5,362 nucleotides of DNA, from positions 1 through 5,362 of the forward strand of contig CANODN010000157.1 in NCBI GenBank assembly GCA_947564765.1, in the 5' to 3' direction. The position numbers and the translations under genes are program-made. The notes under the pieces were generated by a model. It had not been told where the DNA came from and searched no databases. It worked only from the letters and a program-made list of their open reading frames with translations. Position 1 is the stretch's first letter, and every line of letters starts with the position of its first letter. Below, piece by piece: positions 1 through 5,362 of this stretch. Source of the stretch: an uncultured Roseburia sp. Its GTDB lineage: Bacteria > Bacillota > Clostridia > Lachnospirales > Lachnospiraceae.

Positions 1-500
1 GCTGATGCTGCTGCAATGGCCTGATTTAGATTCTGCTGTGCCTGTATCAGAGCAGGATCTTCATCCGGCTTATCCAGATTTTCTCTTGTGTTAAGAAGTT
101 CTTCTTTTAAACTGTTTAATCTGTCTATATCTTTTATCACGACGGTATCAAAATCAATGCGCTTTGCTTTGGTACATGCCTCCTGAAATGCTGCCCATCT
201 TGCATCCGTATAATTCTGCTGTCCTTTTTCCAGCTCTGTTAAGGCAAGATCCAGTTCTGTGCGCAAATCTGTCTTTGCCTGATCCAAATACAATGCTTTT
301 TCGGCATTTTCCAATGCCTTTACTGCTTCTGTGATATCTGCAATATTTTCCGCGTTCTTTGCCTCTTCTGCCGCCGCAAGTGCATCCTGGAAATTCTGCC
401 AGACAGACGCTGTATAATTTTGATCTTCTACTTTACCTGCAGATGCGATGGCATTGTCCAGCTCGGTTTTTGCCGCTTCCATAAAACGCGCTTTGTTGGC
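1..500 (-). repeat. FIVAR-type helical repeats at the visible C-terminal end (two whole, third beginning)
   Basis: From about residue 1422 the protein becomes helical and Ala/Glu/Lys rich with an internal period of about 68 residues. The repeat core is 'Y-T-x-x-x-W-x-x-F-x-x-A': YTASVWQNFQDA with Trp1455, then YTDARWAAFQEA with Trp1523. Each core follows a helix of the type ELDNAIA or ELDLALTELEKG. A third copy seems to begin at QAQQNLNQAIAAAS by the window edge. This pattern matches FIVAR repeats of Gram-positive surface proteins, which extend a protein from the cell wall or bind glycan or peptide ligands. The copies are diverged in DNA sequence, so they are old. Confidence 0.8.
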
Positions 501-3500
501 ATTCATATATCCCTGCTGTTCCTGCGTATCATTGGAAACAACCGAATCTATGAGAACATCCGCCATAGCCGCATAATTTTTATTTCCCTTCAGTACTCTG
601 ATCTGCAGATAAGTTCCATCTGTTCCCTTCTCAACCGGGAGTTCTACTACTCCGCCTTCTTTTCCGGATATTGTAATCTCCTGGGAACGTTTTGTTTCTC
701 CTGTAATAGTATGCGAAGCCGGATCAAAGCCTGTTCCCATTATATACTGATACTTTTGAATCAGCCCGTTGCTTCCTGTTCTCTGACGGAATGCAATCCG
801 TTCAAAGGATGATATTGTTTCTTTCGTATGAACGGTAATGACCGCCGGCTTCGATTCTGTCACAGCTGTGTCATAGCGGGAATGCCAAATAGTAGAAGCA
901 ACACGGTCTGTAACCTGTGCCGCCGATTCTCCGCTGCTGTTATACGTATTCGCCCATGCACCATCAAATGTTGCGGATGTCACTCTTTCCTCCGGGAAGG
1001 AAACCCCGCAGCTTAATGTTATTTTTTCTCCGTTTACAACGGCTGTGGCTGTAATCATCGCAGAACCGAACCCTACAAAATAAACATTTCCTTCCTCATC
1101 GACACGCGCAACATTTTTATCGGAGGAATCCCATACTACCTTTGTGTTCTTATTACTCTCATCTGCAAATTCCACAGAAAATGCAAGCGGCTCCTCTGCT
1201 GACTGTACCTCTGTTTCTTCCGGCGCTATAAGCTTCATATCCGTTCTTTCGATTTTGATATTATCCAGAACAAAATCCTGATAACCGGAAAACGAAAGCT
1301 GCTTGCCGCTAAGTCCGCGGGTGTCCGCCGCAGTTTCCGTTGAATAAATGCCGATCCAGTTATTTCCGCTTTCGCCTGCCGTAAAGCTGCATCCAAAATG
1401 CTTTGTTTCTCCCACAGACTGCGGCATACTCCAACTCTCTACATTTTTATTGGTTCCATCGCCCAAACGAAGCTCATAGGTCTGATCACTGCCCATCTGG
1501 TAGTCAAAAGATATATAATACGTCGCTCCCGGAACAAAATGAAAATTCTGAGGAATCGTCTGATAAATGATATTGTTCGACTGTGTCAGACCATTGATTT
1601 TTACAGACCATTCGCCCTCCAGAACATCATCCACTGCCTTTGTCATAAATCCTGCCGACGTATATTTTCCGTGCCATTCGGATAAATGAATACGATTATC
1701 TGCGATACCTCCGGGACCTGAGATAACAAAGGGCCAAATTCCCTGTACGTTATTCTCAAAATCATTATACAATGCCGTAATATTTCCTTCGCTGTCTTTG
1801 CCCCTGACTACGTTCATCCGGCTCTCTACTACGCGGATGTCATCAAAGTATGTATACCCTTCTCCTGCATCACGCCGCAGATTTAATGTCGCTTTCGCTC
1901 CTTTTGCGGTAAAGAAAACATACATATTCTGGAAATAGCTGTTTCCTTGGCTTATTGTTGCTCCATTCTCGGTATTGTGCTGATCCGATGATATAATATT
2001 CCGTACAAACGATTCTCCCGTATAGTTGGCGCCCAATACTTCACTGCCGCTTTTCACTGTCATATATGCTTTTTGTTCGCTTCTGTTATCTACTCCGATA
2101 TACAAAGCATATTCCCGGCCTGCTTTCAGATTTGTAATTTCCATGCTGACCGATCCGCCGCCGCCAAGGCGCAGCATATTATTTGCCGCAGTGTTTTTTA
2201 CAATTTGTGCATCTCCTGAAACTGTCCTGTGATTTGCAAGGTTCGTATCATTAAAGCCCATATCATAAATATACTCTGATGTCTGCCAGTCTACGGAAAG
2301 ATTTTCTTTCTCGCCTTTGAAAACAACATACGGCGTTTCCGCCTCTGCGTTTAGTGTAATCTGATTGTCCGCAACCGCAACCGTCTGTTTCTCTGTCTTT
2401 CCTTCGTCCGTTAATTTATAAACGATGACATTCGAAAGTCCCTGCCAGTCCTTTGTCAATGTCCATGTGGTTTCTCCGCCCTGTGTATTCCAGTGATACA
2501 TTTTCCGAGCTTCCGGCTTCAGATCTTTTCCGTTGGAATCCCAATTCCAGGGAATCAGATAGCTTTCATTTCCTGCAATCGTTCCATCGCCGCTGGTAGG
2601 CGCGCCTTGTGATACGACAACATCATTTACTGTAATCGTTCTGTTTCTGTATGCCGCCGTATTATTGTAATCATTTGACTCTCTGCTGACGATAATCTCC
2701 GTTTCATCATCGGCATCCTTTGTATTCTTAAGTGTAATCTCCATTTCCGGCGTCCAGGCTACAGCAGGAGCATATACGTCCTTCATTGTTGTGGCCGGCA
2801 GATTCACCGCATCTCCATCTACCCAGTCTACGATCTGATAATGCTGCAGATATTTCGTTATCAAATTGTGACGGAACATCACTTTGATATAATGATCATA
2901 ATCCGCACGTCCCTGCCATCCTTCAAAATCAATCATATTTAAACCGCCCAAAAGAGGCATTTGTGCCGCACCGGTGCTGACCGGCCAGTCACCGATCCAG
3001 GAATCCTTCTGATGATTGCGCAAAAACCGCATCACTTCACTGTTTTCGCCTCTGGAATTAAAATTACTGTATGCCATATCTGCCGCCCAGTGCTGCAGTG
3101 TAGAATCATATTCCTGTGTCGGTCCCCACTCTGTAGCAAGACGCCATCCGAATCCGTTAATTTCCCGGGCCAGCATTCTGGAATACCATGCACTTTCCCC
3201 ATCCACAGTCGGAGATGCCACACTGTTTCCCCATACGTCTACATAGATGAAGTCAAGATTATTGCCTACCTGATCGTATAATTCCTGAAAGCGCTGTTCC
3301 CTCTGTCCGCTTGCCAGATCAAATGCCGCATTGATACTGATTCCCTGATCCAGCCAGTTCCAACCGAGAGCAAGTCCGTTATATCCTCCGGAAAGCTCAT
3401 CACTGAATGCTTTTGATTCCGTATACATCTCACTGCAGTTTACATGTACGCCAAACAGCGCCCCCATCTTTTTCCCTTCTGTCAGAAGTGTATTCATATC

Positions 3501-4763
3501 TTCGGCGCCGCCGATACGCTTTCCGATATCGCCGTAATCCGGATGTCCGGAATCATGTCCTTCCGATCCATAGCCTTTCAGCAAAACACCTTGCCCTAAA
3601 CCTTCCGTATTCAGATATACCCGTTTCACACCATCTAAATTCATCAAAAACGGATTGGCCGCCTGGCTTCCGAAATTCATTGCGATACGGTAATTTACCA
3701 GATCCGGCACGGATTCAGATCCCAGCGGATTATTCATAATCGAACGGAATGCCACCGCGCCATCCTGCCAGTCAATGTCACCGTCCCCATTCTCATCACC
3801 TGTAATCACGACTTTTGCACTCGGCATAATCTCATGCTCTACCACATAAACCCGGTCTTCGCTTTCATCCTTTGTCGCATCCGTATACACCGGTACCGTA
3901 ATCTTTCTGTCATAATACCACATCGTACTTGCCAGTCCCAAAGAGGTCCCTCCTTCTGTCAATGCAGAGGCGGTGGCCATCACCCGGGTATTATTTGCAC
4001 CTCCGGCAGTGATATTCGACGCCACATGCGAACCCTGGTATTCGGAATTGCTCCACAGTCCGGCACTTAATTGGTCATTGGATACAAATCCATATATAAA
4101 ATCCTCCGACGCAGCATTGTTTGTCAGTTTCATACCATCCGTTACATCAAAATCCCGGTCGCCGCTGACTCTTGTATTGCTGGACATCTTCGCGCCCTTC
4201 AAATGTGCATTTGTCTGGGAGCTGCGTACGGAAATCAAGCTGTGGTTCGGAATTTCAATTGTCTGAACCGGATGCACCAAAAAACCGTTGGCATCCACTT
4301 CTATCAGCTTATTTTCCACCTTTGTAATATCAAAAGATGCCGTATTCTTATCCGCACTGATCTCTGCGGTAATAACGCAGTCAACGTCCGCTCCGCTCTT
4401 TAGCGTCATGACATAGACTGCCTTTTGTTCCGAAAAAGATGCCGTCACATCTTCTTTTTCAACTGCAATTGACTGTCCGTTGATCTTGATCGTATTGATC
4501 TCCTCTGTCTGTCCGTAAAATGTCTTGCCATCCAAGTTATACTGGATGATGTACGGAAAGCTCTGTCCGACTTCTATGCTCATTTCATCCGTCGTAAGGA
4601 CCTTTCCTTCTCCCAACCGTTCCATTTCACCCACTGCTTCCGCCTGGGTTTCCCGGACATTCTCCGCTGATTCTGCCGCAAGCGCTGTAACAGGCGCTGC
4701 CGTAACTGCCATGCTAAGCGCCATAAGTCCGCTAAACAGCTTCTTAAATCTTTTCACTTTCAA
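1..4763 (-). CDS. Secreted GH101 endo-alpha-N-acetylgalactosaminidase, C-terminus cut by window edge
   Basis: This enzyme family hydrolyses the alpha linkage between GalNAc and Ser/Thr, releasing Gal-beta-1,3-GalNAc (core 1) from mucin-type glycoproteins outside the cell. The frame is open for 1587 codons with no stop or frameshift; I checked the register at many points. GH101 hallmarks are clear: DWQDGAVAFR (331-340), GHDSGHPDYGDIGKR (about 402-416), GWNWLDQ (467-473), DFIYVDVWGN (504-513), LATEWG (542-547), then QHWAADMAYS and FEGWQGRADY (613-622). By comparison with pneumococcal SpGH101 recalled from memory (D764, E796), Asp509 is the nucleophile and Glu545 the acid/base. Asp404 and Trp468/Trp470 match substrate-contacting positions. 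Family-typical beta modules run to about residue 1175, followed by Big_2-like, CBM32-like and FIVAR modules. TTG at 4763 is chosen because GAGGAGG lies 7 bases upstream and a signal peptide follows; GTG at 4757 is the alternative, and the frame is closed by TAA at 4803-4805. SpGH101 is about 1770 residues, so a few hundred may be missing. Family assignment is very secure; substrate preference is inferred. Confidence 0.96.
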   Translation of the reverse strand, partial: MKVKRFKKLFSGLMALSMAVTAAPVTALAAESAENVRETQAEAVGEMERLGEGKVLTTDEMSIEVGQSFPYIIQYNLDGKTFYGQTEEINTIKINGQSIAVEKEDVTASFSEQKAVYVMTLKSGADVDCVITAEISADKNTASFDITKVENKLIEVDANGFLVHPVQTIEIPNHSLISVRSSQTNAHLKGAKMSSNTRVSGDRDFDVTDGMKLTNNAASEDFIYGFVSNDQLSAGLWSNSEYQGSHVASNITAGGANNTRVMATASALTEGGTSLGLASTMWYYDRKITVPVYTDATKDESEDRVYVVEHEIMPSAKVVITGDENGDGDIDWQDGAVAFRSIMNNPLGSESVPDLVNYRIAMNFGSQAANPFLMNLDGVKRVYLNTEGLGQGVLLKGYGSEGHDSGHPDYGDIGKRIGGAEDMNTLLTEGKKMGALFGVHVNCSEMYTESKAFSDELSGGYNGLALGWNWLDQGISINAAFDLASGQREQRFQELYDQVGNNLDFIYVDVWGNSVASPTVDGESAWYSRMLAREINGFGWRLATEWGPTQEYDSTLQHWAADMAYSNFNSRGENSEVMRFLRNHQKDSWIGDWPVSTGAAQMPLLGGLNMIDFEGWQGRADYDHYIKVMFRHNLITKYLQHYQIVDWVDGDAVNLPATTMKDVYAPAVAWTPEMEITLKNTKDADDETEIIVSRESNDYNNTAAYRNRTITVNDVVVSQGAPTSGDGTIAGNESYLIPWNWDSNGKDLKPEARKMYHWNTQGGETTWTLTKDWQGLSNVIVYKLTDEGKTEKQTVAVADNQITLNAEAETPYVVFKGEKENLSVDWQTSEYIYDMGFNDTNLANHRTVSGDAQIVKNTAANNMLRLGGGGSVSMEITNLKAGREYALYIGVDNRSEQKAYMTVKSGSEVLGANYTGESFVRNIISSDQHNTENGATISQGNSYFQNMYVFFTAKGAKATLNLRRDAGEGYTYFDDIRVVESRMNVVRGKDSEGNITALYNDFENNVQGIWPFVISGPGGIADNRIHLSEWHGKYTSAGFMTKAVDDVLEGEWSVKINGLTQSNNIIYQTIPQNFHFVPGATYYISFDYQMGSDQTYELRLGDGTNKNVESWSMPQSVGETKHFGCSFTAGESGNNWIGIYSTETAADTRGLSGKQLSFSGYQDFVLDNIKIERTDMKLIAPEETEVQSAEEPLAFSVEFADESNKNTKVVWDSSDKNVARVDEEGNVYFVGFGSAMITATAVVNGEKITLSCGVSFPEERVTSATFDGAWANTYNSSGESAAQVTDRVASTIWHSRYDTAVTESKPAVITVHTKETISSFERIAFRQRTGSNGLIQKYQYIMGTGFDPASHTITGETKRSQEITISGKEGGVVELPVEKGTDGTYLQIRVLKGNKNYAAMADVLIDSVVSNDTQEQQGYMNANKARFMEAAKTELDNAIASAGKVEDQNYTASVWQNFQDALAAAEEAKNAENIADITEAVKALENAEKALYLDQAKTDLRTELDLALTELEKGQQNYTDARWAAFQEACTKAKRIDFDTVVIKDIDRLNSLKEELLNTRENLDKPDEDPALIQAQQNLNQAIAAAS
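520..983 (-). other. CBM32 / F5-8 type C-like carbohydrate-binding domain (residues about 1261-1415)
   Basis: The segment opens VTSATFDGAWANTYN. It contains the discoidin-type signature AAQVTDRVASTIWHSRYDT, in which Trp1293 and His1294 match the common 'D-x-x-x-x-T-x-W-H' region of F5/8C domains. Beta strands follow: PAVITVHT, SSFERIAFRQRTG, KYQYIMG, GGVVELPVEKG and TYLQIRVLKG. CBM32 domains commonly bind galactose, GalNAc or GlcNAc-terminal glycans, which would suit a mucin-targeting enzyme. The ligand cannot be read from this sequence. Confidence 0.72.
984..1238 (-). other. Bacterial Ig-like (Big_2-type) domain (residues about 1176-1260)
   Basis: The segment starts MKLIAPEETEVQ. It has the Big_2 signature of a polar strand followed by VVWDSSDKNVARVDEEGNVY, then FVGFGSAMITATA and a closing strand ITLSCGV. 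The pattern W-x-S-S-D-x-x-V-A-x-V-D-x-x-G-x-V is characteristic of this fold, found in many surface proteins and carbohydrate-active enzymes of Gram-positive bacteria. It likely acts as a spacer or adhesion module between the enzyme and the downstream binding domain. Assignment rests on motif recognition only. Confidence 0.8.
1239..2321 (-). other. GH101 C-terminal beta-sandwich modules (residues about 815-1175)
   Basis: After the catalytic module comes a galactose-binding-like sandwich (about 815-980; motifs YALYIGVDNRSEQKA and SYFQNMYVFFTAKGAKATL, ending in TYFDDIRVVE). A second module follows (about 980-1175; NDFENNVQGIWPFV, RIHLSEWHGKYTSAGF, YQTIPQNFHFVPGATYY, ending in DFVLDNIKIERTD). 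Both resemble the corresponding accessory domains of SpGH101 and EngBF as remembered. They pack around the barrel and probably aid glycopeptide binding. Boundaries are approximate. Confidence 0.78.
2913..3554 (-). other. GH101 catalytic barrel core, residues 404-617, with nucleophile Asp509 and acid/base Glu545
   Basis: This segment spans the most conserved part of the (beta/alpha)8 catalytic domain. Asp404 lies in the HDSGHPDY motif and Trp468 and Trp470 in GWNWLDQ, matching the substrate-covering tryptophans of SpGH101. Asp509 (codon 3237-3239) lies in YVDVWGN and Glu545 (codon 3129-3131) in ATEWG. GH101 enzymes retain anomeric configuration, using an Asp nucleophile and a Glu acid/base. 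All these residues are present, so the enzyme looks catalytically competent. Residue matching was done by eye against remembered sequences. Confidence 0.85.
3762..3797 (-). other. EF-hand/dockerin-like calcium-binding loop ahead of the catalytic barrel (residues 323-334)
   Basis: Residues 323-334 read DENGDGDIDWQD. This fits a canonical 12-residue EF-hand loop: Asp at 1, Asn at 3, Asp at 5, Gly at 6, Asp at 7, Ile at 8 and Asp at 12. It sits at the join between the mutarotase-like region and the catalytic barrel, and runs straight into the DWQDGAVAFR family motif. Calcium binding is inferred from the loop pattern alone. Its position suggests a structural role in the catalytic module rather than cohesin binding. 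Confidence 0.7.
4677..4763 (-). other. Signal peptide of the GH101 enzyme (residues 1-29)
   Basis: The N-terminus has a basic stretch (KVKRFKK, residues 2-8), a hydrophobic core from about residue 9 to 25 (LFSGLMALSMAVTAAPV), and an A-x-A type site at Ala27-Leu28-Ala29, after which an acidic mature sequence (AESAEN) begins. This is a classical Sec signal peptide with predicted cleavage after Ala29. There is no cysteine lipobox, so it is not a lipoprotein. It supports an extracellular or cell-surface enzyme. Any surface anchor would be at the unseen C-terminus. Confidence 0.9.
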
Positions 4764-4770
4764 ACCACTA

Positions 4771-4777
4771 CCTCCTC
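4771..4777 (-). promoter_or_regulatory. Shine-Dalgarno of the GH101 gene, deciding the TTG start
   Basis: The reverse strand reads GAGGAGG at these positions, followed by a 7-base spacer (TAGTGGT) and the TTG at 4763-4761. The spacing is ideal for TTG. The in-frame GTG two codons later is 13 bases away and less favoured. No in-frame ATG lies between the upstream stop at 4803-4805 and the TTG. Confidence 0.88.
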
Positions 4778-4824
4778 GCCGGAAATAAATCCCCTGATTT
4801 CCTTATCTTTTTTATGATGTATCT

Positions 4825-4853
4825 ATTATTGCATGAAAAGGGATTTTTATCAA
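4825..4853 (-). promoter_or_regulatory. Sigma-A-like promoter for the GH101 gene
   Basis: On the reverse strand TTGATA (4853-4848; five of six bases match TTGACA) is followed by exactly 17 bases and then AATAAT (4830-4825; five of six match TATAAT). Transcription would begin near 4818, giving a leader of about 55 bases before the TTG start. The surrounding DNA is AT rich. A second candidate further upstream, a perfect TTGACA at 4935-4930, has only a weak -10 (TAAAGC) at 17-base spacing. No operator or CcpA-type site is evident. Confidence 0.6.
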
Positions 4854-4879
4854 ACTCATTTTTATTTCCACGTTATATT

Positions 4880-4895
4880 AGAGCATCCTTGCTCT
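4880..4895 (-). other. Small hairpin between the two genes (6-bp stem, 4-base loop)
   Basis: The inverted repeat AGAGCA-AGGA-TGCTCT lies between the coiled-coil gene and the GH101 promoter. On the reverse strand it is followed by AATATAACG rather than a T run, so it is not a convincing intrinsic terminator. It could slow or partly end transcription from the small gene, or be chance. No better terminator is visible between the genes. Confidence 0.3.
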
Positions 4896-4985
4896 TCTCA
4901 TTGCCTGCTTTATCTCTTTGATCGTACACTGTCAATCCTGGAATACAGGTTATTCTCTTTTTTCTGTCGCATTGTACGTTCAAAT

Positions 4986-5336
4986 TCACTGCAGCTCTTC
5001 CAGTTTCTTTTTCAAAAGTGCGATCTCCTGGTCTTTTTGTGCAAGAGATCGGTCATATTCACTTCGTCTTTGTTCCATCTCCTGTTTTACCTGTTCATAT
5101 TCATCACTCTTGCGGCTCAGCTCCTGGCTTACCTGTTCATATTCATCACTCTTGCGGCTCAGCTCCTGGCTTACCTGTTCATATTCATTGCGCTTTCGGT
5201 GCAGTTCTTGAGCCACCTGTTCGTACTCACTATTCTTTCGGTGCAGCTTCTCACTTACCTTCGTAAGTTCATCCATTTTCGCATCCAGTGCATAAATGTA
5301 CTTCTCTATCTCCAATTCCAAAATCGGCTCTGTCAT
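4986..5336 (-). CDS. Small charged coiled-coil protein of unknown function, 116 residues
   Basis: I do not recognise a family. The protein starts MTEPILELEIEKYIYALDAK, then is a continuous predicted coiled coil to the end (KKKLEELQ). Residues 31-100 are five copies of a 14-residue unit, L-[HS]-R-K-x-x-E-Y-E-Q-V-x-Q-E, with the last copy degenerate. Core positions repeat every seven residues: Leu31, Tyr38, Leu45, Tyr52, Leu59, Tyr66, Leu73, Tyr80, Met87 and Tyr94 at 'a', with Val and Lys alternating at 'd'. Near residue 98 the register shifts to a Leu/Ile zipper. There is no signal peptide, membrane segment or cysteine, so it is probably cytoplasmic and oligomeric. ATG at 5336 is preferred over the in-frame TTG codons at 5357 and 5354, because AAGGAGG ends 8 bases before the ATG and overlaps the longer version. 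The stop is TGA at 4988-4986, 222 bases before the GH101 start. It resembles the coiled-coil tails of some larger proteins, so it could be a detached tail; that is speculation. Confidence 0.75.
   Translation of the reverse strand: MTEPILELEIEKYIYALDAKMDELTKVSEKLHRKNSEYEQVAQELHRKRNEYEQVSQELSRKSDEYEQVSQELSRKSDEYEQVKQEMEQRRSEYDRSLAQKDQEIALLKKKLEELQ
5037..5246 (-). repeat. 42-bp tandem repeat array encoding the coiled-coil units
   Basis: Five in-frame 42-bp units encode the 14-residue repeats. The middle is perfect: bases 5087-5146 are identical to 5129-5188, an exact 60-base match offset by 42. Outer units are diverged at DNA level but keep the protein pattern; the copy nearest the C-terminus (5037-5078) is the most degenerate. 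The gradient suggests old amplification followed by a recent duplication of the central unit. Multiples of 42 bp preserve the frame and two heptads, so copy number could vary without breaking the protein. Confidence 0.9.
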
Positions 5337-5344
5337 AACAACAA

Positions 5345-5351
5345 CCTCCTT
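5345..5351 (-). promoter_or_regulatory. Shine-Dalgarno of the coiled-coil gene
   Basis: The reverse strand reads AAGGAGG here, with an 8-base spacer (TTGTTGTT) to ATG at 5336-5334. This near-perfect site decides the ATG start over the two upstream TTG codons. The promoter for this gene lies outside the window. Confidence 0.88.
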
Positions 5352-5362
5352 CAACAACTGTT

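Noticed and set aside
3032..3223. Reverse-strand 63-codon open frame inside the GH101 gene
   Set aside because: It is in a different register from the GH101 frame, which here encodes the conserved acid/base region, so it is an out-of-frame shadow.
420..4788. Numerous forward-strand open frames of about 60-130 codons
   Set aside because: Nearly all lie opposite the continuous GH101 coding frame; the last (4525-4788) runs only 25 bases past its start. Their translations are low-complexity mixes rich in Cys, His, Arg and Ser with no family motif or good ribosome binding site, so they are antisense shadows.
4923..4979. Six-base inverted repeat CGTACA...TGTACG flanking a CCTG/CAGG mini-stem, considered as a terminator for the small gene
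   Set aside because: The arms are only six bases, 45 bases apart, and no T run follows on the reverse strand; this is within chance expectation.
5037..5246. CRISPR array
   Set aside because: The repeats are directly adjacent 42-bp units without unique spacers and code for a regular protein repeat, so this is a coding tandem repeat.
4918..5266. Forward-strand open frames with Ser/Cys/Leu-rich or His/Gly-rich repeats opposite the coiled-coil gene
   Set aside because: Their internal repeats are the complement of the 42-bp array. The reverse frame has an excellent ribosome binding site and a regular heptad pattern, so the forward frames are shadows.
5337..5357. TTG start giving a 123-residue form of the coiled-coil protein
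   Set aside because: The extra seven codons are the ribosome binding site and spacer themselves (AAGGAGG then TTGTTGTT), so translation most likely begins at ATG 5336.

Overview
The window is almost entirely one very large reverse-strand gene, followed upstream by one small reverse-strand gene. No full-length forward-strand gene is supported. The DNA is moderate in GC, the ribosome binding sites are strong AGGAGG type, and one start codon is TTG. The main protein belongs to a mucin-degrading family and carries Big_2, CBM32-like and FIVAR modules. Together these suggest a gut-dwelling Gram-positive bacterium of the Clostridia, plausibly Lachnospiraceae. That placement is inference from style and gene content; no taxonomic marker gene is present.

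Positions 4763 down to 1 encode the first 1587 residues of a secreted glycoside hydrolase family 101 enzyme (endo-alpha-N-acetylgalactosaminidase). The reading frame is open from the TTG start to the window edge, so the C-terminus and stop lie outside. From N to C the protein has a signal peptide, a galactose-mutarotase-like beta region, an EF-hand-like calcium loop, the catalytic barrel with its candidate nucleophile (Asp509) and acid/base (Glu545), and several beta-sandwich modules. A Big_2-like domain, a CBM32/F5-8C-like domain and at least two FIVAR-type helical repeats follow, with a third beginning at the window edge.

Positions 4764-4985 are a 222-base intergenic region. It holds a good sigma-A-like promoter and a strong Shine-Dalgarno for the GH101 gene, plus two weak inverted repeats. 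Positions 4986-5336 encode a 116-residue charged coiled-coil protein of unknown function, built on a 14-residue (42-bp) tandem repeat. Two units are identical over 60 bases at an offset of 42, which points to recent duplication.

The two genes share a strand, but the GH101 gene appears to have its own promoter and nothing in the sequence links their functions. The GH101 enzyme would act outside the cell, releasing the core-1 disaccharide Gal-beta-1,3-GalNAc from serine/threonine of mucin-type glycoproteins. I see no undescribed multi-gene system here. The points of interest are the modular tail of the enzyme, a small insertion near its active site, and the repeat-built small protein.
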